Assembly (NCBI RefSeq): GCF_013282745.1
Contig: NZ_CP054044.1
Coordinates: forward strand, 4,092,001 to 4,156,000
Direction of reading: 5' to 3'
Origin: Yersinia bercovieri ATCC 43970
Lineage (GTDB): Bacteria > Pseudomonadota > Gammaproteobacteria > Enterobacterales > Enterobacteriaceae
Length of the DNA: 64,000 nucleotides
In this document: piece by piece, positions 47,758-59,193 of the stretch
How the letters are laid out: each line of letters starts with the position of its first letter
Position numbering within the stretch: the first letter of the stretch is position 1
Made by a program: the position numbers and the translations under genes
The notes under the pieces: generated by a model
What the model saw: the letters and a program-made list of their open reading frames with translations, nothing else
Databases searched by the model: none
What the model was told of the DNA's origin: nothing

Positions 47758-48236
47758 CACATTTTTATTCCTGTTGTCCGAGATACCAAACGAAATGCTA
47801 AAACGCTGCCACTGGCAGCGTTTTTTATTGCCTGATACTCAATATTCCCACCTCTAACCCTATTTCCGATCAGATTGTAGGAAATCTCTTTTTTTATTGA
47901 AAACAGCGAAATTCAAGAATTATCTGTGTAAAATGCGCATCTCTTAACCAAGACGTTTCTGGCATAAAGGCATATCTACCAACGATTATCCTTTATAAGA
48001 ATATGTAAATTGCATTAATAAGCTGAAAATTTGTTTTACTGAAATATATCAATGAATGTCCATTTCACTTATTTGATGCATCTAATGGGCATCTTTTCTT
48101 TATATTGGATTAGCTTGAAATTCAATTTGATAAGCTAATTAATGTCGATAACGCTCATTGGCAAACCGGTAGCGCGACGTTACTAACTTATTTATACTCA
48201 TACCACTTTATCAAACATGCTGAGGGGCGGCGTCAC
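47758..48236. other. Intergenic region between mepS and rtn
   Basis: After the mepS terminator (47804-47826) about 400 AT-rich bases show no supported gene. The rtn ribosome site is GAGGGGCGG. The promoter is not evident by eye. Confidence 0.5.
47804..47826 (+). terminator. Terminator after mepS
   Basis: CGCTGCC and GGCAGCG form a perfect 7-bp stem with an ACT loop, followed by TTTTTT: a classic Rho-independent terminator 46 bases after mepS. Confidence 0.93.
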
Positions 48237-49799
48237 ATGGGTTCAAGCAGTGCTTTCTCACGCAATATTCTATCCAGACGCCATCTTGTAAAAAAAAGTG
48301 TCATTCTTGCCCTCTGTTTCTTTATTTGTTTTGTCATTATTACGCTGTCATTACTTTATCGCAGCAGCGAACGTAAATTAACAACACAAAGTGATCACAT
48401 TATCTCCTACTCGTCTCAGTTCCTGAATGAACTGACAACAACCATGTCTCAGCTTATACCTCTGAGCACGAAGAGTTGTGAGCAAGCCAGTTCCGCTCTT
48501 CACTATCGTGCTGCATTTACTAATGGTGTCAGAGCATTCTTATTGGTGAAAGACGATATTGCTTATTGCTCTTCAGCGACCGGTGCGATGCATGTACCGG
48601 CCACTGTGCTATATCCCAAAATTAATTTATCCCAGCCGATAGATTTTGAGATTCAGCAAGGCACGCCCATGATGCCAAGCAAACCCGCAATTGGTGTTTG
48701 GTTGCGAGAAGCTGGTCGCGGTAATACCGGCGTATTGGCTACGCTCGAATTAGCCCTACATCCCTATTTGTTGCTAAATTATTCAGATAATCAAGTGAAT
48801 GGGTTAGCCATTATTATCGATGAATTAGCGGTAACCACTTTTAACTCTAAAGTAATACCCATCAGCCAGTTACCTGCCAGGAGCGCCCGTGAGGTGCAAT
48901 TACCCGGTTACCCGATTAAGATATTAATTTACCATACCAGCCTGACTGCTGATGATATTCGTATGACCTTATTAGGCGGGCTGTTACTTGCCGCTCTGGT
49001 CGGGATTTTGGCTTATTATATTTTAATTGCCAGCCAAAGTGCTGAAGCTGAAATTTTGCGTGGTATCCGCCGTGGTGAATTCTTTGTTGAGTATCAGCCG
49101 GCATTTCGTTCACATGATCGCACAATATCAGGTCTGGAAGCACTTATTCGCTGGCAGCACCCTATTGAAGGGCGAATTTCACCAGATCTCTTTATTCCCT
49201 ATGCAGAAGCTCAGCATCTGATACAACCACTGACTCGGCACTTATTTGAGTTAATTCTCAGGGATTGTGAGTTAATGGCAGACCACATTCCGGCCGGTAC
49301 TAAGCTTGCTTTTAATATTTCCCCAGTCCATCTGGCGGATGACCAGTTCCGCAAAGATGTCTCCCACCTGTTGCAGCAATTAAATACCGATATCTTTGCG
49401 CCGGTATTCGAGATAACTGAGCGGGGCATGGTTGAAGAGGAGTTAGCCATTAAGCAATTTGCGTGGCTGCATTCACAGGGCGTACAAATTGCAGTCGATG
49501 ACTTTGGCACTGGCCATAGCGCGCTAATCTATTTAGAACGTTTTACTTTAGATTATATTAAAATTGATCGCGGATTTGTCAGCACTATCTGTGTTAATAC
49601 TGTGGCGGCACCAGTATTAGATGCAGTATTAATGTTAGCTAAGAAGCTGAATATTGAGACCGTCGCCGAGGGGGTTGAGACCGAACAACAACTCCACTAT
49701 TTGGTACAGCACAATGTTAACTACCTACAAGGTTATTTACTGAGCAAACCATTGTCTGTTGAAGATTTAATTACATTTTGTCATAAGCAAAATGGCTAA
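48237..49799 (+). CDS. rtn: Cyclic-di-GMP phosphodiesterase Rtn (PdeN)
   Basis: The 520-residue membrane enzyme has two transmembrane helices (about 22-42 and 243-263) flanking a periplasmic CSS domain. The CSS signature (YCSSATG, near 99) and a partner cysteine in STKSCEQ may form a redox-sensitive disulfide. The cytoplasmic EAL domain (about 270-515) keeps E301 in LEALIRW, and also NISP, EITERG, DDFGTG, KIDRGF and AEGVE, so it should be catalytically active. It degrades c-di-GMP, favouring motility over biofilm. It is in the E. coli position before yejA. Confidence 0.94.
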   Translation: MGSSSAFSRNILSRRHLVKKSVILALCFFICFVIITLSLLYRSSERKLTTQSDHIISYSSQFLNELTTTMSQLIPLSTKSCEQASSALHYRAAFTNGVRAFLLVKDDIAYCSSATGAMHVPATVLYPKINLSQPIDFEIQQGTPMMPSKPAIGVWLREAGRGNTGVLATLELALHPYLLLNYSDNQVNGLAIIIDELAVTTFNSKVIPISQLPARSAREVQLPGYPIKILIYHTSLTADDIRMTLLGGLLLAALVGILAYYILIASQSAEAEILRGIRRGEFFVEYQPAFRSHDRTISGLEALIRWQHPIEGRISPDLFIPYAEAQHLIQPLTRHLFELILRDCELMADHIPAGTKLAFNISPVHLADDQFRKDVSHLLQQLNTDIFAPVFEITERGMVEEELAIKQFAWLHSQGVQIAVDDFGTGHSALIYLERFTLDYIKIDRGFVSTICVNTVAAPVLDAVLMLAKKLNIETVAEGVETEQQLHYLVQHNVNYLQGYLLSKPLSVEDLITFCHKQNG

Positions 49800-49821
49800 T
49801 AAAAACTAGCCCACAAGCTAT

Positions 49822-49965
49822 AAGCGCGACAGCCCCCCATTGTGTCGCCGCCGATAAGCTGACCCAGGTCAGTGATTCGGGGGACAAATCTGCCGGGAGC
49901 AGATTTGAACGCTGCGGGCAGCGGCGAGACCCATCCATGGGCCTCGTAATGAGCATCGCCCACAC
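49822..49965. repeat. Multi-hairpin intergenic repeat with ERIC-like core
   Basis: The centre AAGCTGACCCAGGTCAGTGATTCGG resembles the ERIC core, but the flanks differ. CAAATCTGC-CGGGA-GCAGATTTG (49885-49907) is a perfect 9-bp hairpin. GCTGCGGGCAGC and GAGACCCATCCATGGGCCTC form others. It fills the gap between rtn and yejA. Confidence 0.6.
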
Positions 49966-50085
49966 TGCTGAAGTTTAAAGTCCGCTAGATATTATTGGCT
50001 TAATGTTTGCTTTACGCCCCTGCAAACTGGTAATTTCGTTTAAGATTATTACTATCTGAATGGAATGCAGGAGATCACCACTAAT

Positions 50086-51894
50086 ATGTTGTTACGCCTA
50101 TTTGCTGCCTTGGCGCTTTCTGCCCTGAGTTTCGGTCTACAGGCTGAAACTATTAAAGAGGGTGCTTCTTTTGCCATACTGGGCGAACCTAAGTATTCAT
50201 CAGATTTTAGCCATTTCGATTACGTTAATCCGGCGGCCCCCAAGGGGGGTAATATTACCTTAGCCACCATTGGCACCTTTGATAACTTCAACCGCTATGC
50301 CTTACGCGGCAACGCGGCAATCCGGACGGAGAGGTTATATGATTCGCTATTTAGCACCTCAGACGATGAGATTGGTAGCTATTATCCGCTAATTGCAGAG
50401 TCAGCGCGTTATGCCCCTGATTTCCACTGGATTGAAGTTGATATCAATCCCCGCGCTCGTTTTCATGATGACACCCCGATTACCGCGCAGGATGTCGCAT
50501 TTACATTCAATAAATTCATGACCGAAGGCGTGCCGCAATTTCGCATCATCTATAAAGATGTGCAGGTCAAAGCCATTTCCAACCTGACCGTGCGTTTTGA
50601 ATTCCCCGAGCCCAATAAAGATAAAATGCTGGGCCTGTTTGGCTTGCCGGTCATGCCCGAACACTTCTGGAAAGAGCATAAATTGAGTGACCCGCTGAGT
50701 AAACCGCCGGTCAGCAGCGGCCCCTACCGCATTGGCAAATATAAGATGGGGCAATTTATTACCTATGAGCGGGTGCGAAATTACTGGGCCGCTAACTTAC
50801 CGGTCAATCGTGGCCAGCATAATTTTGACACCATCCGTTATGACTACTATTTAGACGACAAAGTCGCGCTGGAGGCATTTAAAGCTGGCGCCTTTGATTT
50901 CCGCGAAGAGAGCTCACCGAAAAGCTGGGCGACCCAATATGTGGGCGGCAACTTTGCAAAAAACTATATTATCAAGCAGGATATTGTCGATAACTCCGCA
51001 CAAAATACCCGCTGGCTGGCATTTAATGTCCAACGCCCTATTTTTAGCGATCGACGGGTTCGCCAGGCGCTGACACTGGCTTTTGATTTTGACTGGATGA
51101 ATAAAGCTTTTTATTTCAACAGCTATCAGCGCACCAATAGCTTCTTCCAGAATACCGAATATGCGGCAACAGGTTATCCGGACAGCGCAGAGCTGGCTTG
51201 GTTAGCCCCACTCAAAGGCAAAATACCGCCAGAAGTCTTCAACCAAATTTATCAGCCGCCGCAAACCGATGGCAGCGGCGATGCACGGGATAATCTGTTA
51301 AAAGCGCGCGAGTTACTGGCCCAAGCGGGCTGGGAAGTCAAAAATCAGCAGTTGGTCAACAGTAAAACCGGCAAACCTTTTGAGTTTGAATTGCTGCTAC
51401 TCAGTGGCAGCAACTTCCAATATGTTCAGCCGTTCAAACATAATTTGCTGCGTTTGGGCATTACCATGACAGTCCGCGAGGTTGACAGCTCTCAGTTTGT
51501 TAACCGCCTGCGCAGCCGGGATTACGACATGATCCCCACCGTTTACGGGGCGATGCCCTACCCTAGCCCCAATCTGCGCATATTGTGGAGCTCGGCTTAT
51601 GTCGACTCCACCTATAACGCCTCTGGCATTAAAGATCCGGCTATTGATCAGTTAATTGAATTGATAGTCAAACATCAGGAGCAACCGGAAGCCTTGCTAT
51701 CTCTGGGTCGCGCCCTTGACCGGGTGTTAATCTGGAACCAGTTGATGATCCCGATGTGGTACTCCAACCATAGCCGCTTTGCTTATTGGGATAAGTTCTC
51801 AATGCCTGCACAACGCCCCACCTATTCGCTAGGATTTGATAGCTGGTGGTTTGATGTCAACAAGGCAGCTCGTCTGCCAACAGAACGCCAATAG
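50086..51894 (+). CDS. yejA: Oligopeptide ABC transporter binding protein YejA
   Basis: The 602-residue extracytoplasmic binding protein (SBP_bac_5 family) has a signal peptide MLLRLFAALALSALSFGLQA. ATG 50086 gives the start seen in E. coli YejA; an ATG 21 bases upstream in frame is closer to the AGGAG ribosome site and cannot be excluded. Family segments are FDYVNPAAPKGGNITL and NFNRYALRGN. It delivers peptides to YejBEF, a transporter that in E. coli takes up microcin C. It is followed by yejB after 9 bases. Confidence 0.94.
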   Translation: MLLRLFAALALSALSFGLQAETIKEGASFAILGEPKYSSDFSHFDYVNPAAPKGGNITLATIGTFDNFNRYALRGNAAIRTERLYDSLFSTSDDEIGSYYPLIAESARYAPDFHWIEVDINPRARFHDDTPITAQDVAFTFNKFMTEGVPQFRIIYKDVQVKAISNLTVRFEFPEPNKDKMLGLFGLPVMPEHFWKEHKLSDPLSKPPVSSGPYRIGKYKMGQFITYERVRNYWAANLPVNRGQHNFDTIRYDYYLDDKVALEAFKAGAFDFREESSPKSWATQYVGGNFAKNYIIKQDIVDNSAQNTRWLAFNVQRPIFSDRRVRQALTLAFDFDWMNKAFYFNSYQRTNSFFQNTEYAATGYPDSAELAWLAPLKGKIPPEVFNQIYQPPQTDGSGDARDNLLKARELLAQAGWEVKNQQLVNSKTGKPFEFELLLLSGSNFQYVQPFKHNLLRLGITMTVREVDSSQFVNRLRSRDYDMIPTVYGAMPYPSPNLRILWSSAYVDSTYNASGIKDPAIDQLIELIVKHQEQPEALLSLGRALDRVLIWNQLMIPMWYSNHSRFAYWDKFSMPAQRPTYSLGFDSWWFDVNKAARLPTERQ

Positions 51895-51903
51895 GGGGCT
51901 GCT

Positions 51904-53004
51904 GTGGGCGCATACTTGTTACGGCGGCTATTGCTGATCATTCCCACCTTGTGGGCGATTATTACTATCAACTTTTTTATCGTGCAGATTGCACCCGGCG
52001 GGCCTGTTGATCAGGCCATCGCCAATATTGAGCTGGGCCACAACAGCGGCTATAGCGCCGGTGGCGGTGATGGTGGATTGGGTGGCGCAAAGGTCGGGCT
52101 AAATGCGGCACAAGTGGGTGACAGCAACTATCGCGGCTCACGCGGGTTAGATCCGGAAGTGATTGCTGAAATCAAGCAGCGCTTTGGTTTTGATAAACCG
52201 CTGCACCAGCGCTATTTCGATATGCTGTGGAGCTACATGCGCTTTGATTTTGGCGACAGCCTGTTCCGTGGCGAATCAGTGATGTCATTGATTAAGCATA
52301 GTTTGCCGGTTTCTATTTCACTTGGGCTATGGAGCACGCTGATTATCTATCTGGTATCCATTCCCTTGGGGATTAGAAAAGCGGTGCGCAACGGTAGCGC
52401 CTTTGATAACTGGAGCAGCGCCTTAATTATTGTCGGCTACGCTATCCCTTCGTTTTTATTCGCTATTTTACTGGTGGTGCTGTTCTCTGGCGGTAGCTAT
52501 TTCGATCTGTTCCCATTACGCGGGCTGACCTCCAGTAACTGGGATACACTGCCGTGGTATGGCAAAATTACCGACTATTTATGGCATATCACCTTGCCGG
52601 TATTGGCAACCGTGATTGGCGGCTTCGCCACCTTGACGATGCTGACTAAAAACTCCTTCCTCGATGAGATCCGCAAGCAGTATGTGGTGACAGCCAGGGC
52701 CAAAGGGCTGCCGGAGGAGAAGATCCTGTATCGCCATGTGTTCCGCAATGCCATGTTGCTGGTGATCGCCGGTTTCCCGGCTACCTTTATCAGCATGTTT
52801 TTCACCGGCTCACTGTTGATTGAAGTGATGTTTTCCCTGAATGGCCTAGGGCTGCTGGGCTATGAGGCGACCCTACAGCGGGATTATCCGGTGATGTTTG
52901 GCACTCTTTATATTTTCACTCTGATTGGTTTACTGCTAAATATCATTAGCGATATCACCTATACCCTGGTTGACCCACGGATTGATTTTGAGGGTCGCCA
53001 CTAA
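51904..53004 (+). CDS. yejB: Oligopeptide ABC transporter permease YejB
   Basis: The 366-residue inner-membrane permease starts with GTG ([17 protein letters not shown]). It has six membrane segments; the EAA loop is near residues 255-275 ([20 protein letters not shown]). A glycine-rich stretch at about 48-75 is typical of YejB. It overlaps yejE by one base. Confidence 0.95.
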   Translation: MGAYLLRRLLLIIPTLWAIITINFFIVQIAPGGPVDQAIANIELGHNSGYSAGGGDGGLGGAKVGLNAAQVGDSNYRGSRGLDPEVIAEIKQRFGFDKPLHQRYFDMLWSYMRFDFGDSLFRGESVMSLIKHSLPVSISLGLWSTLIIYLVSIPLGIRKAVRNGSAFDNWSSALIIVGYAIPSFLFAILLVVLFSGGSYFDLFPLRGLTSSNWDTLPWYGKITDYLWHITLPVLATVIGGFATLTMLTKNSFLDEIRKQYVVTARAKGLPEEKILYRHVFRNAMLLVIAGFPATFISMFFTGSLLIEVMFSLNGLGLLGYEATLQRDYPVMFGTLYIFTLIGLLLNIISDITYTLVDPRIDFEGRH

Positions 53005-54029
53005 TGATAAAATTAAGTGCAATTAATCAGGCCCGTTGGGCGCGCTTTCGCCAAAATCGTCGTGGTTACTGGTCACTGTGGATCTTCCTGACACTCTTTA
53101 TTATTAGTTTATTTGCCGAGCTGATAGCCAATGACAAGCCGCTGCTGGTGAACTATCAGGGCAAGATCTACCTGCCCTTTATGGTCAACTACAGTGAATC
53201 CACCTTTGGCGGAATTTTAACCACTGCCGCAGATTACCAAGACCCCTATGTGCTTGACCGAATTAAAAATAATGGTTGGGCTATTTGGGCACCTATTCGT
53301 TTTAGTAATAACACCATCAATTTTGCCACGGAAGTACCCTTCCCTTCGCCACCCAGTCGTACCAACTTATTAGGCACTGATAGTACCGGCGGTGATGTAT
53401 TGACCAAAGTTATTTATGGATTCCGCATTTCACTGTTATTTGGCCTGACGCTGACCCTATTCTCCAGCGTGATAGGTATCTGTGCTGGGGCCATTCAAGG
53501 CTATTACGGCGGCAGAGTCGACTTATGGGGTCAGCGATTTATTGAGGTCTGGTCGGGGATGCCGACACTGTTTTTAGTCATTTTACTCTCCAGCATCGTG
53601 CAGCCCAATTTCTGGTGGCTACTCGCCATCACAGTGCTATTCGGCTGGATGGGGTTAGTAGGGGTGGTGCGGGCCGAGTTCCTGCGCACCCGTAATTATG
53701 ACTATATCCGTGCAGCACGGGCCATGGGCGTGCGTGACCGGACGATTATGTCGCGTCATATGTTGCCCAATGCGATGGTGGCAACACTGACCTTCCTGCC
53801 CTTTATTTTATGTGGATCAATCACCACCCTGACCTCACTCGACTTCCTCGGTTTTGGTTTACCCATGGGGTCGCCATCCTTGGGCGGGCTGTTATTGGAG
53901 GGCAAAAATAACCTTCAAGCGCCATGGCTTGGCATCACGGCATTTCTGGTATTGGCCGTGCTGTTATCTCTATTGATCTTTATTGGCGAAGCAGTACGTG
54001 ACGCCTTTGACCCCAGTAAGGTGTACTGA
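53004..54029 (+). CDS. yejE: Oligopeptide ABC transporter permease YejE
   Basis: The 341-residue permease with six membrane segments is the partner of YejB in the channel. TNLLGTDSTGGDVLTKVIYGFRISL and the EAA loop (YIRAARAMGVRDRTIMSRHMLPNA) are as in OppC-type permeases. Its ATG overlaps the yejB stop (TAATGA), and yejF begins 2 bases after its end. Confidence 0.95.
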   Translation: MIKLSAINQARWARFRQNRRGYWSLWIFLTLFIISLFAELIANDKPLLVNYQGKIYLPFMVNYSESTFGGILTTAADYQDPYVLDRIKNNGWAIWAPIRFSNNTINFATEVPFPSPPSRTNLLGTDSTGGDVLTKVIYGFRISLLFGLTLTLFSSVIGICAGAIQGYYGGRVDLWGQRFIEVWSGMPTLFLVILLSSIVQPNFWWLLAITVLFGWMGLVGVVRAEFLRTRNYDYIRAARAMGVRDRTIMSRHMLPNAMVATLTFLPFILCGSITTLTSLDFLGFGLPMGSPSLGGLLLEGKNNLQAPWLGITAFLVLAVLLSLLIFIGEAVRDAFDPSKVY

Positions 54030-54030
54030 T

Positions 54031-55623
54031 ATGGCGACCTCTCCACTCCTGGATATTCAAAACCTCAGTGTGGCATTTCGCCAGGCGGGCGTTGACCGTG
54101 AAGTGGTCAGCGCGCTCTCATTGCAGGTCAATAGCGGTGAAACAGTAGCGTTAGTCGGGGAGTCTGGCTCCGGCAAGAGTGTTACCGCGTTGTCGGTATT
54201 GCGCTTACTGCCCTCGCCACCGGTGGTCTATCCTGCTGGCGATATTCTGTTTGCTGGCCAATCACTACTCCATGCCGATGAACCCACACTGCGTGGTATT
54301 CGCGGCAATCAGATCGCCATGATTTTTCAAGAGCCAATGGTGTCACTCAACCCGCTGCACACCATCGAGAAGCAGTTAGCCGAAGTGCTGTCACTGCATC
54401 GCGGTATGCGTCAGGAGGCGGCCAGAGCGGAAATTATTCAGTGTCTCGACCGCGTCGGTATTCGTCATGCCAAAGGTCGATTAGCTGATTTCCCGCATCA
54501 GCTCTCCGGGGGCGAGCGTCAGCGAGTGATGATTGCCATGGCGGTATTGACCCAACCCAAATTACTGATTGCCGATGAACCCACCACCGCACTGGATGTC
54601 TCGGTACAGGCGCAAATTTTGAGTTTGCTGAAAGAGTTAAAGCAAGAGATGGGCATGAGTCTGCTGTTTATCACTCATAACCTGAATATTGTCCGCCGAC
54701 TGGCAGATAACGTAGCCGTGATGCGGGAAGGGCGTATTGTAGAGCACAATAGCCGTCAGGCGCTGTTCAGTGCGCCACAGCACCCCTACACTCGCCAGCT
54801 ACTGGATGCCGAGCCACAGGGCGACCCCTTGCCCCTCGCAGCAGGTCTTGCGCCACTGCTTGAGGTCAAAGGGCTGCAAGTGGCGTTCCCCATCAAACGT
54901 GGCTTGCTACGCCGGACAGTCGATCACCACTATGCGCTAAAAGATCTCAGTTTTGAGCTAAAACCGGGAGAAAGTCTGGGATTGGTCGGGGAGTCGGGAT
55001 CAGGGAAAAGCACCACCGGGCTGGCGCTGTTACGCTTACTGCCATCAAAAGGTGAGATTTGGTTTAACGGGCAACCGCTGCACAGTTTTACCTCAAAACA
55101 GATGCTGCCCTATCGCAGCCGCATTCAGGTGGTGTTCCAAGACCCCTATTCAGCGCTCAACCCGCGCTTGAATGTTCAGCAGATCATCGCTGAAGGGCTA
55201 GAAGTTCATCAGAAACTCAGTGCCATACACCGTGAACAGCGGGTGATTAAGGCCATGGAAGAGGTGGGTCTGGATCCGGTGAGCCGCTATCGTTACCCGA
55301 CTGAATTCTCCGGTGGGCAGCGCCAGCGCATCGCTATTGCACGGGCATTAATCCTGCAACCTCAATTGCTGATCTTAGATGAGCCAACCTCGTCGCTGGA
55401 TAAATCGGTACAGGCACAGATTCTGGCCCTACTCAAATCCCTCCAGCAGCGTTACCAGCTTAGCTACCTGTTTATCAGCCATGACTTACAAGTCGTGCGC
55501 TCGCTTTGCCATCAGGTGATTGTGTTGAAGCAGGGGGAAGTGGTGGAGCAAGGTGACTGTCAGACGATATTTGCCGCGCCAAAACAGCAATATACACAGC
55601 AGCTGCTACAATTCGCTGATTAA
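54031..55623 (+). CDS. yejF: Oligopeptide ABC transporter ATPase YejF
   Basis: The 530-residue protein is a fusion of two ABC ATPase domains. The first has Walker A GESGSGKS near 42 and signature [14 protein letters not shown]; the second has Walker [10 protein letters not shown] near 331 and signature [14 protein letters not shown]. It powers YejABE. ATG 54031 gives the known start; the open frame overlapping yejE is not coding. It is the last gene of yejABEF. Confidence 0.95.
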   Translation: MATSPLLDIQNLSVAFRQAGVDREVVSALSLQVNSGETVALVGESGSGKSVTALSVLRLLPSPPVVYPAGDILFAGQSLLHADEPTLRGIRGNQIAMIFQEPMVSLNPLHTIEKQLAEVLSLHRGMRQEAARAEIIQCLDRVGIRHAKGRLADFPHQLSGGERQRVMIAMAVLTQPKLLIADEPTTALDVSVQAQILSLLKELKQEMGMSLLFITHNLNIVRRLADNVAVMREGRIVEHNSRQALFSAPQHPYTRQLLDAEPQGDPLPLAAGLAPLLEVKGLQVAFPIKRGLLRRTVDHHYALKDLSFELKPGESLGLVGESGSGKSTTGLALLRLLPSKGEIWFNGQPLHSFTSKQMLPYRSRIQVVFQDPYSALNPRLNVQQIIAEGLEVHQKLSAIHREQRVIKAMEEVGLDPVSRYRYPTEFSGGQRQRIAIARALILQPQLLILDEPTSSLDKSVQAQILALLKSLQQRYQLSYLFISHDLQVVRSLCHQVIVLKQGEVVEQGDCQTIFAAPKQQYTQQLLQFAD

Positions 55624-55721
55624 TGACGCAGACATAAAAAAGTGCCAGCATAGCGGACTGACCATATCATCGATGAATACATAGAGCCGACGAATAGCGC
55701 CGATGAACGCTTAATCACGTA

Positions 55722-56069
55722 TCAGAAGGGGTAAAGTGCCGTCATGGTCTCGGCGATGGCGACACCGACATCTTTCAGGCGACACATAGTCGCACTCTCA
55801 TCCTGCCGATGAACGAAGAGGCAAGGCTCACCTTCCCACTCAACAATTGCGGAGTCCACTTGTATCTCTTGAAGCGAGAGATGGAGCCGCTGCATGATAA
55901 TCTGCGCATGTTTACCATCGTGGCTGAGCAATTTCAGCCCCATTAGGTTATTTTGGGTATCGTCTATCGCCGTCAGTGGTATCGGCTCAACATTGACCCC
56001 GATAAACCCAGATAACCAACGGTAACTTTGCGGCAGACGATGTACTACCGAAAGTTGGATATTATTCAC
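55722..56069 (-). CDS. yejG: YejG family protein
   Basis: The 115-residue conserved enterobacterial protein matches E. coli YejG: LSVVHRLPQSYRW at the start, EGEPCLFVHRQDE and CRLKDVGVAIAE near the end. No signal peptide or membrane segment is visible. The function is unknown to me; it is convergent with yejF. Confidence 0.88.
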   Translation of the reverse strand: MNNIQLSVVHRLPQSYRWLSGFIGVNVEPIPLTAIDDTQNNLMGLKLLSHDGKHAQIIMQRLHLSLQEIQVDSAIVEWEGEPCLFVHRQDESATMCRLKDVGVAIAETMTALYPF

Positions 56070-56741
56070 GTGTTTTTCCTAGTCAAAATAAAAATTCAAA
56101 AATTACAAAGGCACCACGATGACTCACACTCACTAAAGTTATAGCCGCTAAGTTGCCATTGTGCCTGATTCAGACCCCATCAAAACACAACATTGGTAAC
56201 AATTTAGAAACTAAAAACTAACAATGTCATTTTTGCGTTGTTTTTAACCCTTTTTCAGCTATTGCTGCCAAGGCTAAAACTGCCAGTTTGGGATTTAGAT
56301 CCCATTTTTCGTTATATTTATACCTTTATGGCGGTTAGCTCAACCATTTTTCTTGCAAACATGTTACCTAATCGCTGCCAATATTTTACAATTGAGGAAC
56401 AATTCAAGGTGAGATCGACACAATAAAAATACATTAACCAATTGATAAACATACAAATAAATTAGTATTGGCACCATTTTAATGACAGAATTATCTTAGC
56501 AAAACCCGCCGATAACTATTTTTCACTTTTTTGTATTATCGCTCAAAAAATTAACAATATGTGTCCGGGCATAACTATGCAATGAATTATGATACGCATG
56601 CTTACTATATTGATTGAGCGCAAAAAACGGCGGCTTATTGGGTGCAATTAGGGCGAAATTTAACAAATAGGCAAGAGGAACTGCGGGGGATAATAGCGGC
56701 AAAGGGAGCGCCTGCGGCGTCTGCCCTTCACTTTTTACTCA
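56070..56741. other. AT-rich intergenic region between yejG and bcr
   Basis: There are about 670 bases with no supported gene. A 62-codon frame at 56238-56426 starts with TTG and has no ribosome site. At 56700-56735 a GC-rich stretch with GGGAGCGCCTGCGGCGTCTGCCC may be a short hairpin or repeat end after bcr. Confidence 0.5.
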
Positions 56742-57968
56742 CTATGCTTTTTTCATCGCATTTTTTTGCGGGCGACTGGCATAGAGATACAACAGCATGG
56801 CAACAATAATACAAAACGCCATCGAGCTTACCATCGGCCAGGCACTCCGGGAGGGAGCCATCGACAGCAACGTCCCCACGATAGCACCGATACCAAACCG
56901 TAAAGTCCCCGCCAAAGAAGAGGCGGTTCCCGCCATATGTGGGAAGCCATCCAGAATAACCGCCATAGCATTCGAGGTGATCATCGCGATACAGCCGACA
57001 TAGGCCGCCACCCCTAGAACCAATGCCCAGAATCCCAGCCCGGTAGCACAAACCACCAGCAGCCAGATCCCCATCACGAATTGAACCAACATACCAAAGC
57101 GGAACATTTTCAGGGCGCCAAAACGGCGAACATTGCGGCTGTTAATCAGCGTCATCAAGAATAAAAAGACGATATTCAGTGCAAAATAATAGCCAAAGTT
57201 CTGCGGTGAAACGCCGTTTAAGTCGATATAAACAAAAGGCCCGGCACTGAGGAACGAGAACATCCCGGCAAAAGAGAAAGCACTCGCTAACATATAGCTC
57301 AGAGCTTGTTTATGGCGAAATAGCGTGGCGAAATTACCGATGGTGGTGCGCAGATGAAAGCGTTGCCGCTTCTCTGGTGGCAGGGTCTCCTTAATAAACA
57401 GAAACACCAGCACCGCACCAATCAATGCCGCGCCGGCCATGGTCCAGAAAATAGCATGCCAGCTAAACCACACCAGCAGTGCGCCACCGATAATCGGTGC
57501 CAGCAGCGGTGCGATAGTCATCACCAACACCACGAAAGACATCATTCGGGAGAAATCATCTTTGGTGAACATGTCACGCATCAATGCATTAATCACCACA
57601 CTGGCGGCGGCGGCAGATAAACCATGCAGGAAGCGCAAGTTAATCAGTTGCTCAACCGACTGCGCCATGGCACAAGCCATTCCTGCCAGTGCAAAGATTA
57701 GCGTGCCCCAGAAGATAACCGGCTTGCGCCCTATGCTGTCAGCCATTGGCCCATAGAACATCTGCCCGATAGCAAACCCCAGCACATACGCGCTCAGAGT
57801 CATCTGCACCGCACCACTCTCGACGCCAAACTCTTGCGCAATAATGGGCATACTCGGCAGATACATATCTATCGCCAGCGGCATCAGCATCGACAGCAAA
57901 CCCAGGATAAAGATTAAGCCAAAGTGGGATGTCCGGTTCTGCGCTTCATTTTGGTTACTGGCATGCAC
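56742..57968 (-). CDS. bcr: Bicyclomycin resistance-type multidrug exporter Bcr
   Basis: The 408-residue MFS drug/proton antiporter (Bcr/CflA subfamily) has twelve membrane segments. The motif-A segment [13 protein letters not shown] and [22 protein letters not shown] are typical. I chose GTG 57968, nine bases after AGGAG; TTG codons further upstream overlap the ribosome site, and the nearby ATG is out of frame. E. coli Bcr exports bicyclomycin, sulfonamides and cysteine-type compounds. Confidence 0.92.
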   Translation of the reverse strand: MHASNQNEAQNRTSHFGLIFILGLLSMLMPLAIDMYLPSMPIIAQEFGVESGAVQMTLSAYVLGFAIGQMFYGPMADSIGRKPVIFWGTLIFALAGMACAMAQSVEQLINLRFLHGLSAAAASVVINALMRDMFTKDDFSRMMSFVVLVMTIAPLLAPIIGGALLVWFSWHAIFWTMAGAALIGAVLVFLFIKETLPPEKRQRFHLRTTIGNFATLFRHKQALSYMLASAFSFAGMFSFLSAGPFVYIDLNGVSPQNFGYYFALNIVFLFLMTLINSRNVRRFGALKMFRFGMLVQFVMGIWLLVVCATGLGFWALVLGVAAYVGCIAMITSNAMAVILDGFPHMAGTASSLAGTLRFGIGAIVGTLLSMAPSRSAWPMVSSMAFCIIVAMLLYLYASRPQKNAMKKA

Positions 57969-58057
57969 GTTCAACAACTCCTTCAATAACTTACGGCAGG
58001 TGATATCGACTGCGGGTCGCGTGGGAACCGCTCACCCACGCGACGATAGAAAAGCGA

Positions 58058-58765
58058 TTACAGATGGGGAGCGCCTACGCTGGCAATCTCTTCCGCCGTG
58101 AGCGGGCGATACTCACCGGGGGCCAAATCGTCATCAAGTTTCATCGCGCCGATACGTTCACGGTGCAGCGCCAATACCCGATTCCCGACGGCTCCAAACA
58201 TACGTTTTACCTGATGATAGCGCCCCTCGCTGAGGGTTAACCGCACCAGCTGTGGCTCGATAATCTCGAGCTGAGCGGGCTTGGTCAGCGACGTTTCATT
58301 ATGCAACTGTACGCCGTCAGCAAACCGCTGCGCCGTATCTTCCGCGACCGGATGCTCCAGTGTCACCAAATAGGTTTTTTCACAATGATGGCGTGGGGAG
58401 GTAATCCGGTGCGACCATTGACCATCATCGGTCATCAGCACTAACCCCGTGGTATCAATATCCAACCGCCCGGCAGCATGCAGCTTGTAAGCCACTGGCT
58501 CATCAAGGAAATAGAGTACCGTCGGGTGATCGGGATCTTCTGTCGAACACACATAACCCTGCGGCTTATTCAGCATAAAGTAACGTGGGCCAAGGGTTTG
58601 CTGTAATGGGTTGCCATCGAATCTCACGTCGCTCTCTGGTGTCAGCTTAATTGCACCACTTTTGACCACTTCGCCATCAATCGTGACCCGTTTGGCCCGC
58701 AGCTCGCGCGCTACCAACGCCCGGCTAACACCTAATTGCTGAGATAAAAACTTGTCCAATCGCAT
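58058..58765 (-). CDS. rsuA: 16S rRNA pseudouridine(516) synthase
   Basis: The 235-residue RsuA-family enzyme has an N-terminal S4 RNA-binding domain ([27 protein letters not shown]). The catalytic domain has its aspartate in [14 protein letters not shown]. The later motif [20 protein letters not shown] is complete. It makes pseudouridine at position 516 of 16S rRNA. Its neighbours bcr and radD are as in E. coli. Confidence 0.95.
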   Translation of the reverse strand: MRLDKFLSQQLGVSRALVARELRAKRVTIDGEVVKSGAIKLTPESDVRFDGNPLQQTLGPRYFMLNKPQGYVCSTEDPDHPTVLYFLDEPVAYKLHAAGRLDIDTTGLVLMTDDGQWSHRITSPRHHCEKTYLVTLEHPVAEDTAQRFADGVQLHNETSLTKPAQLEIIEPQLVRLTLSEGRYHQVKRMFGAVGNRVLALHRERIGAMKLDDDLAPGEYRPLTAEEIASVGAPHL

Positions 58766-59109
58766 TGAATCTACTTTGCCTGTTGTATTGTCGTGCCACT
58801 GACGGGCACGATACCCGCACTCACACCTGCCAACGACGACAGAGTGCTAATAATACGGTATGAAAGAATGAAGCAGTAAAGTTGTATAGGGGAAAATCAT
58901 TTGCTGCCTAACCGACCTGATTCATCAGTATAGCGGCGGTTGCCCTATCATCCTAGGAACAGTTACTCAAAAAAACACTATTGAGAAAGGATCAGCCCCT
59001 GCTGACGCAATGTACATCCTGACTCCTCGTCATTCACGGCCAAGGCTCTCGCGTTGACCACATCAGACAGGCATAATAATAGAAAGTTTTTCGTTATGAG
59101 GAGAGATAA
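58766..59109. other. Divergent region between rsuA and radD
   Basis: The 344 bases hold the promoters of rsuA and of radD with its leader. I see no LexA box or other named site. Confidence 0.45.
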
Positions 59110-59193
59110 ATGTCACTCATACAATGCAGGCAATTGTTGCAAATGGTGAATGGATTAAGCGCGATAACGCCCCACTTCGGGCAAGTGCTTTAA
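59110..59193 (+). CDS. Leader ORF translationally coupled to radD (27 residues)
   Basis: ATG 59110 has a strong ribosome site (GAGGAGA). The 27-codon frame begins [11 protein letters not shown] and ends with TAA whose last base is the first of the radD ATG (TAATG). radD itself has no recognisable ribosome site, so its translation probably depends on this leader. The peptide may have no function beyond coupling. Conservation in relatives would settle this. Confidence 0.62.
   Translation: MSLIQCRQLLQMVNGLSAITPHFGQVL

Noticed and set aside
56238..56426. 62-codon hydrophobic ORF between yejG and bcr
   Set aside because: TTG start without a ribosome site in AT-rich DNA; hydrophobic residues are expected by chance there.
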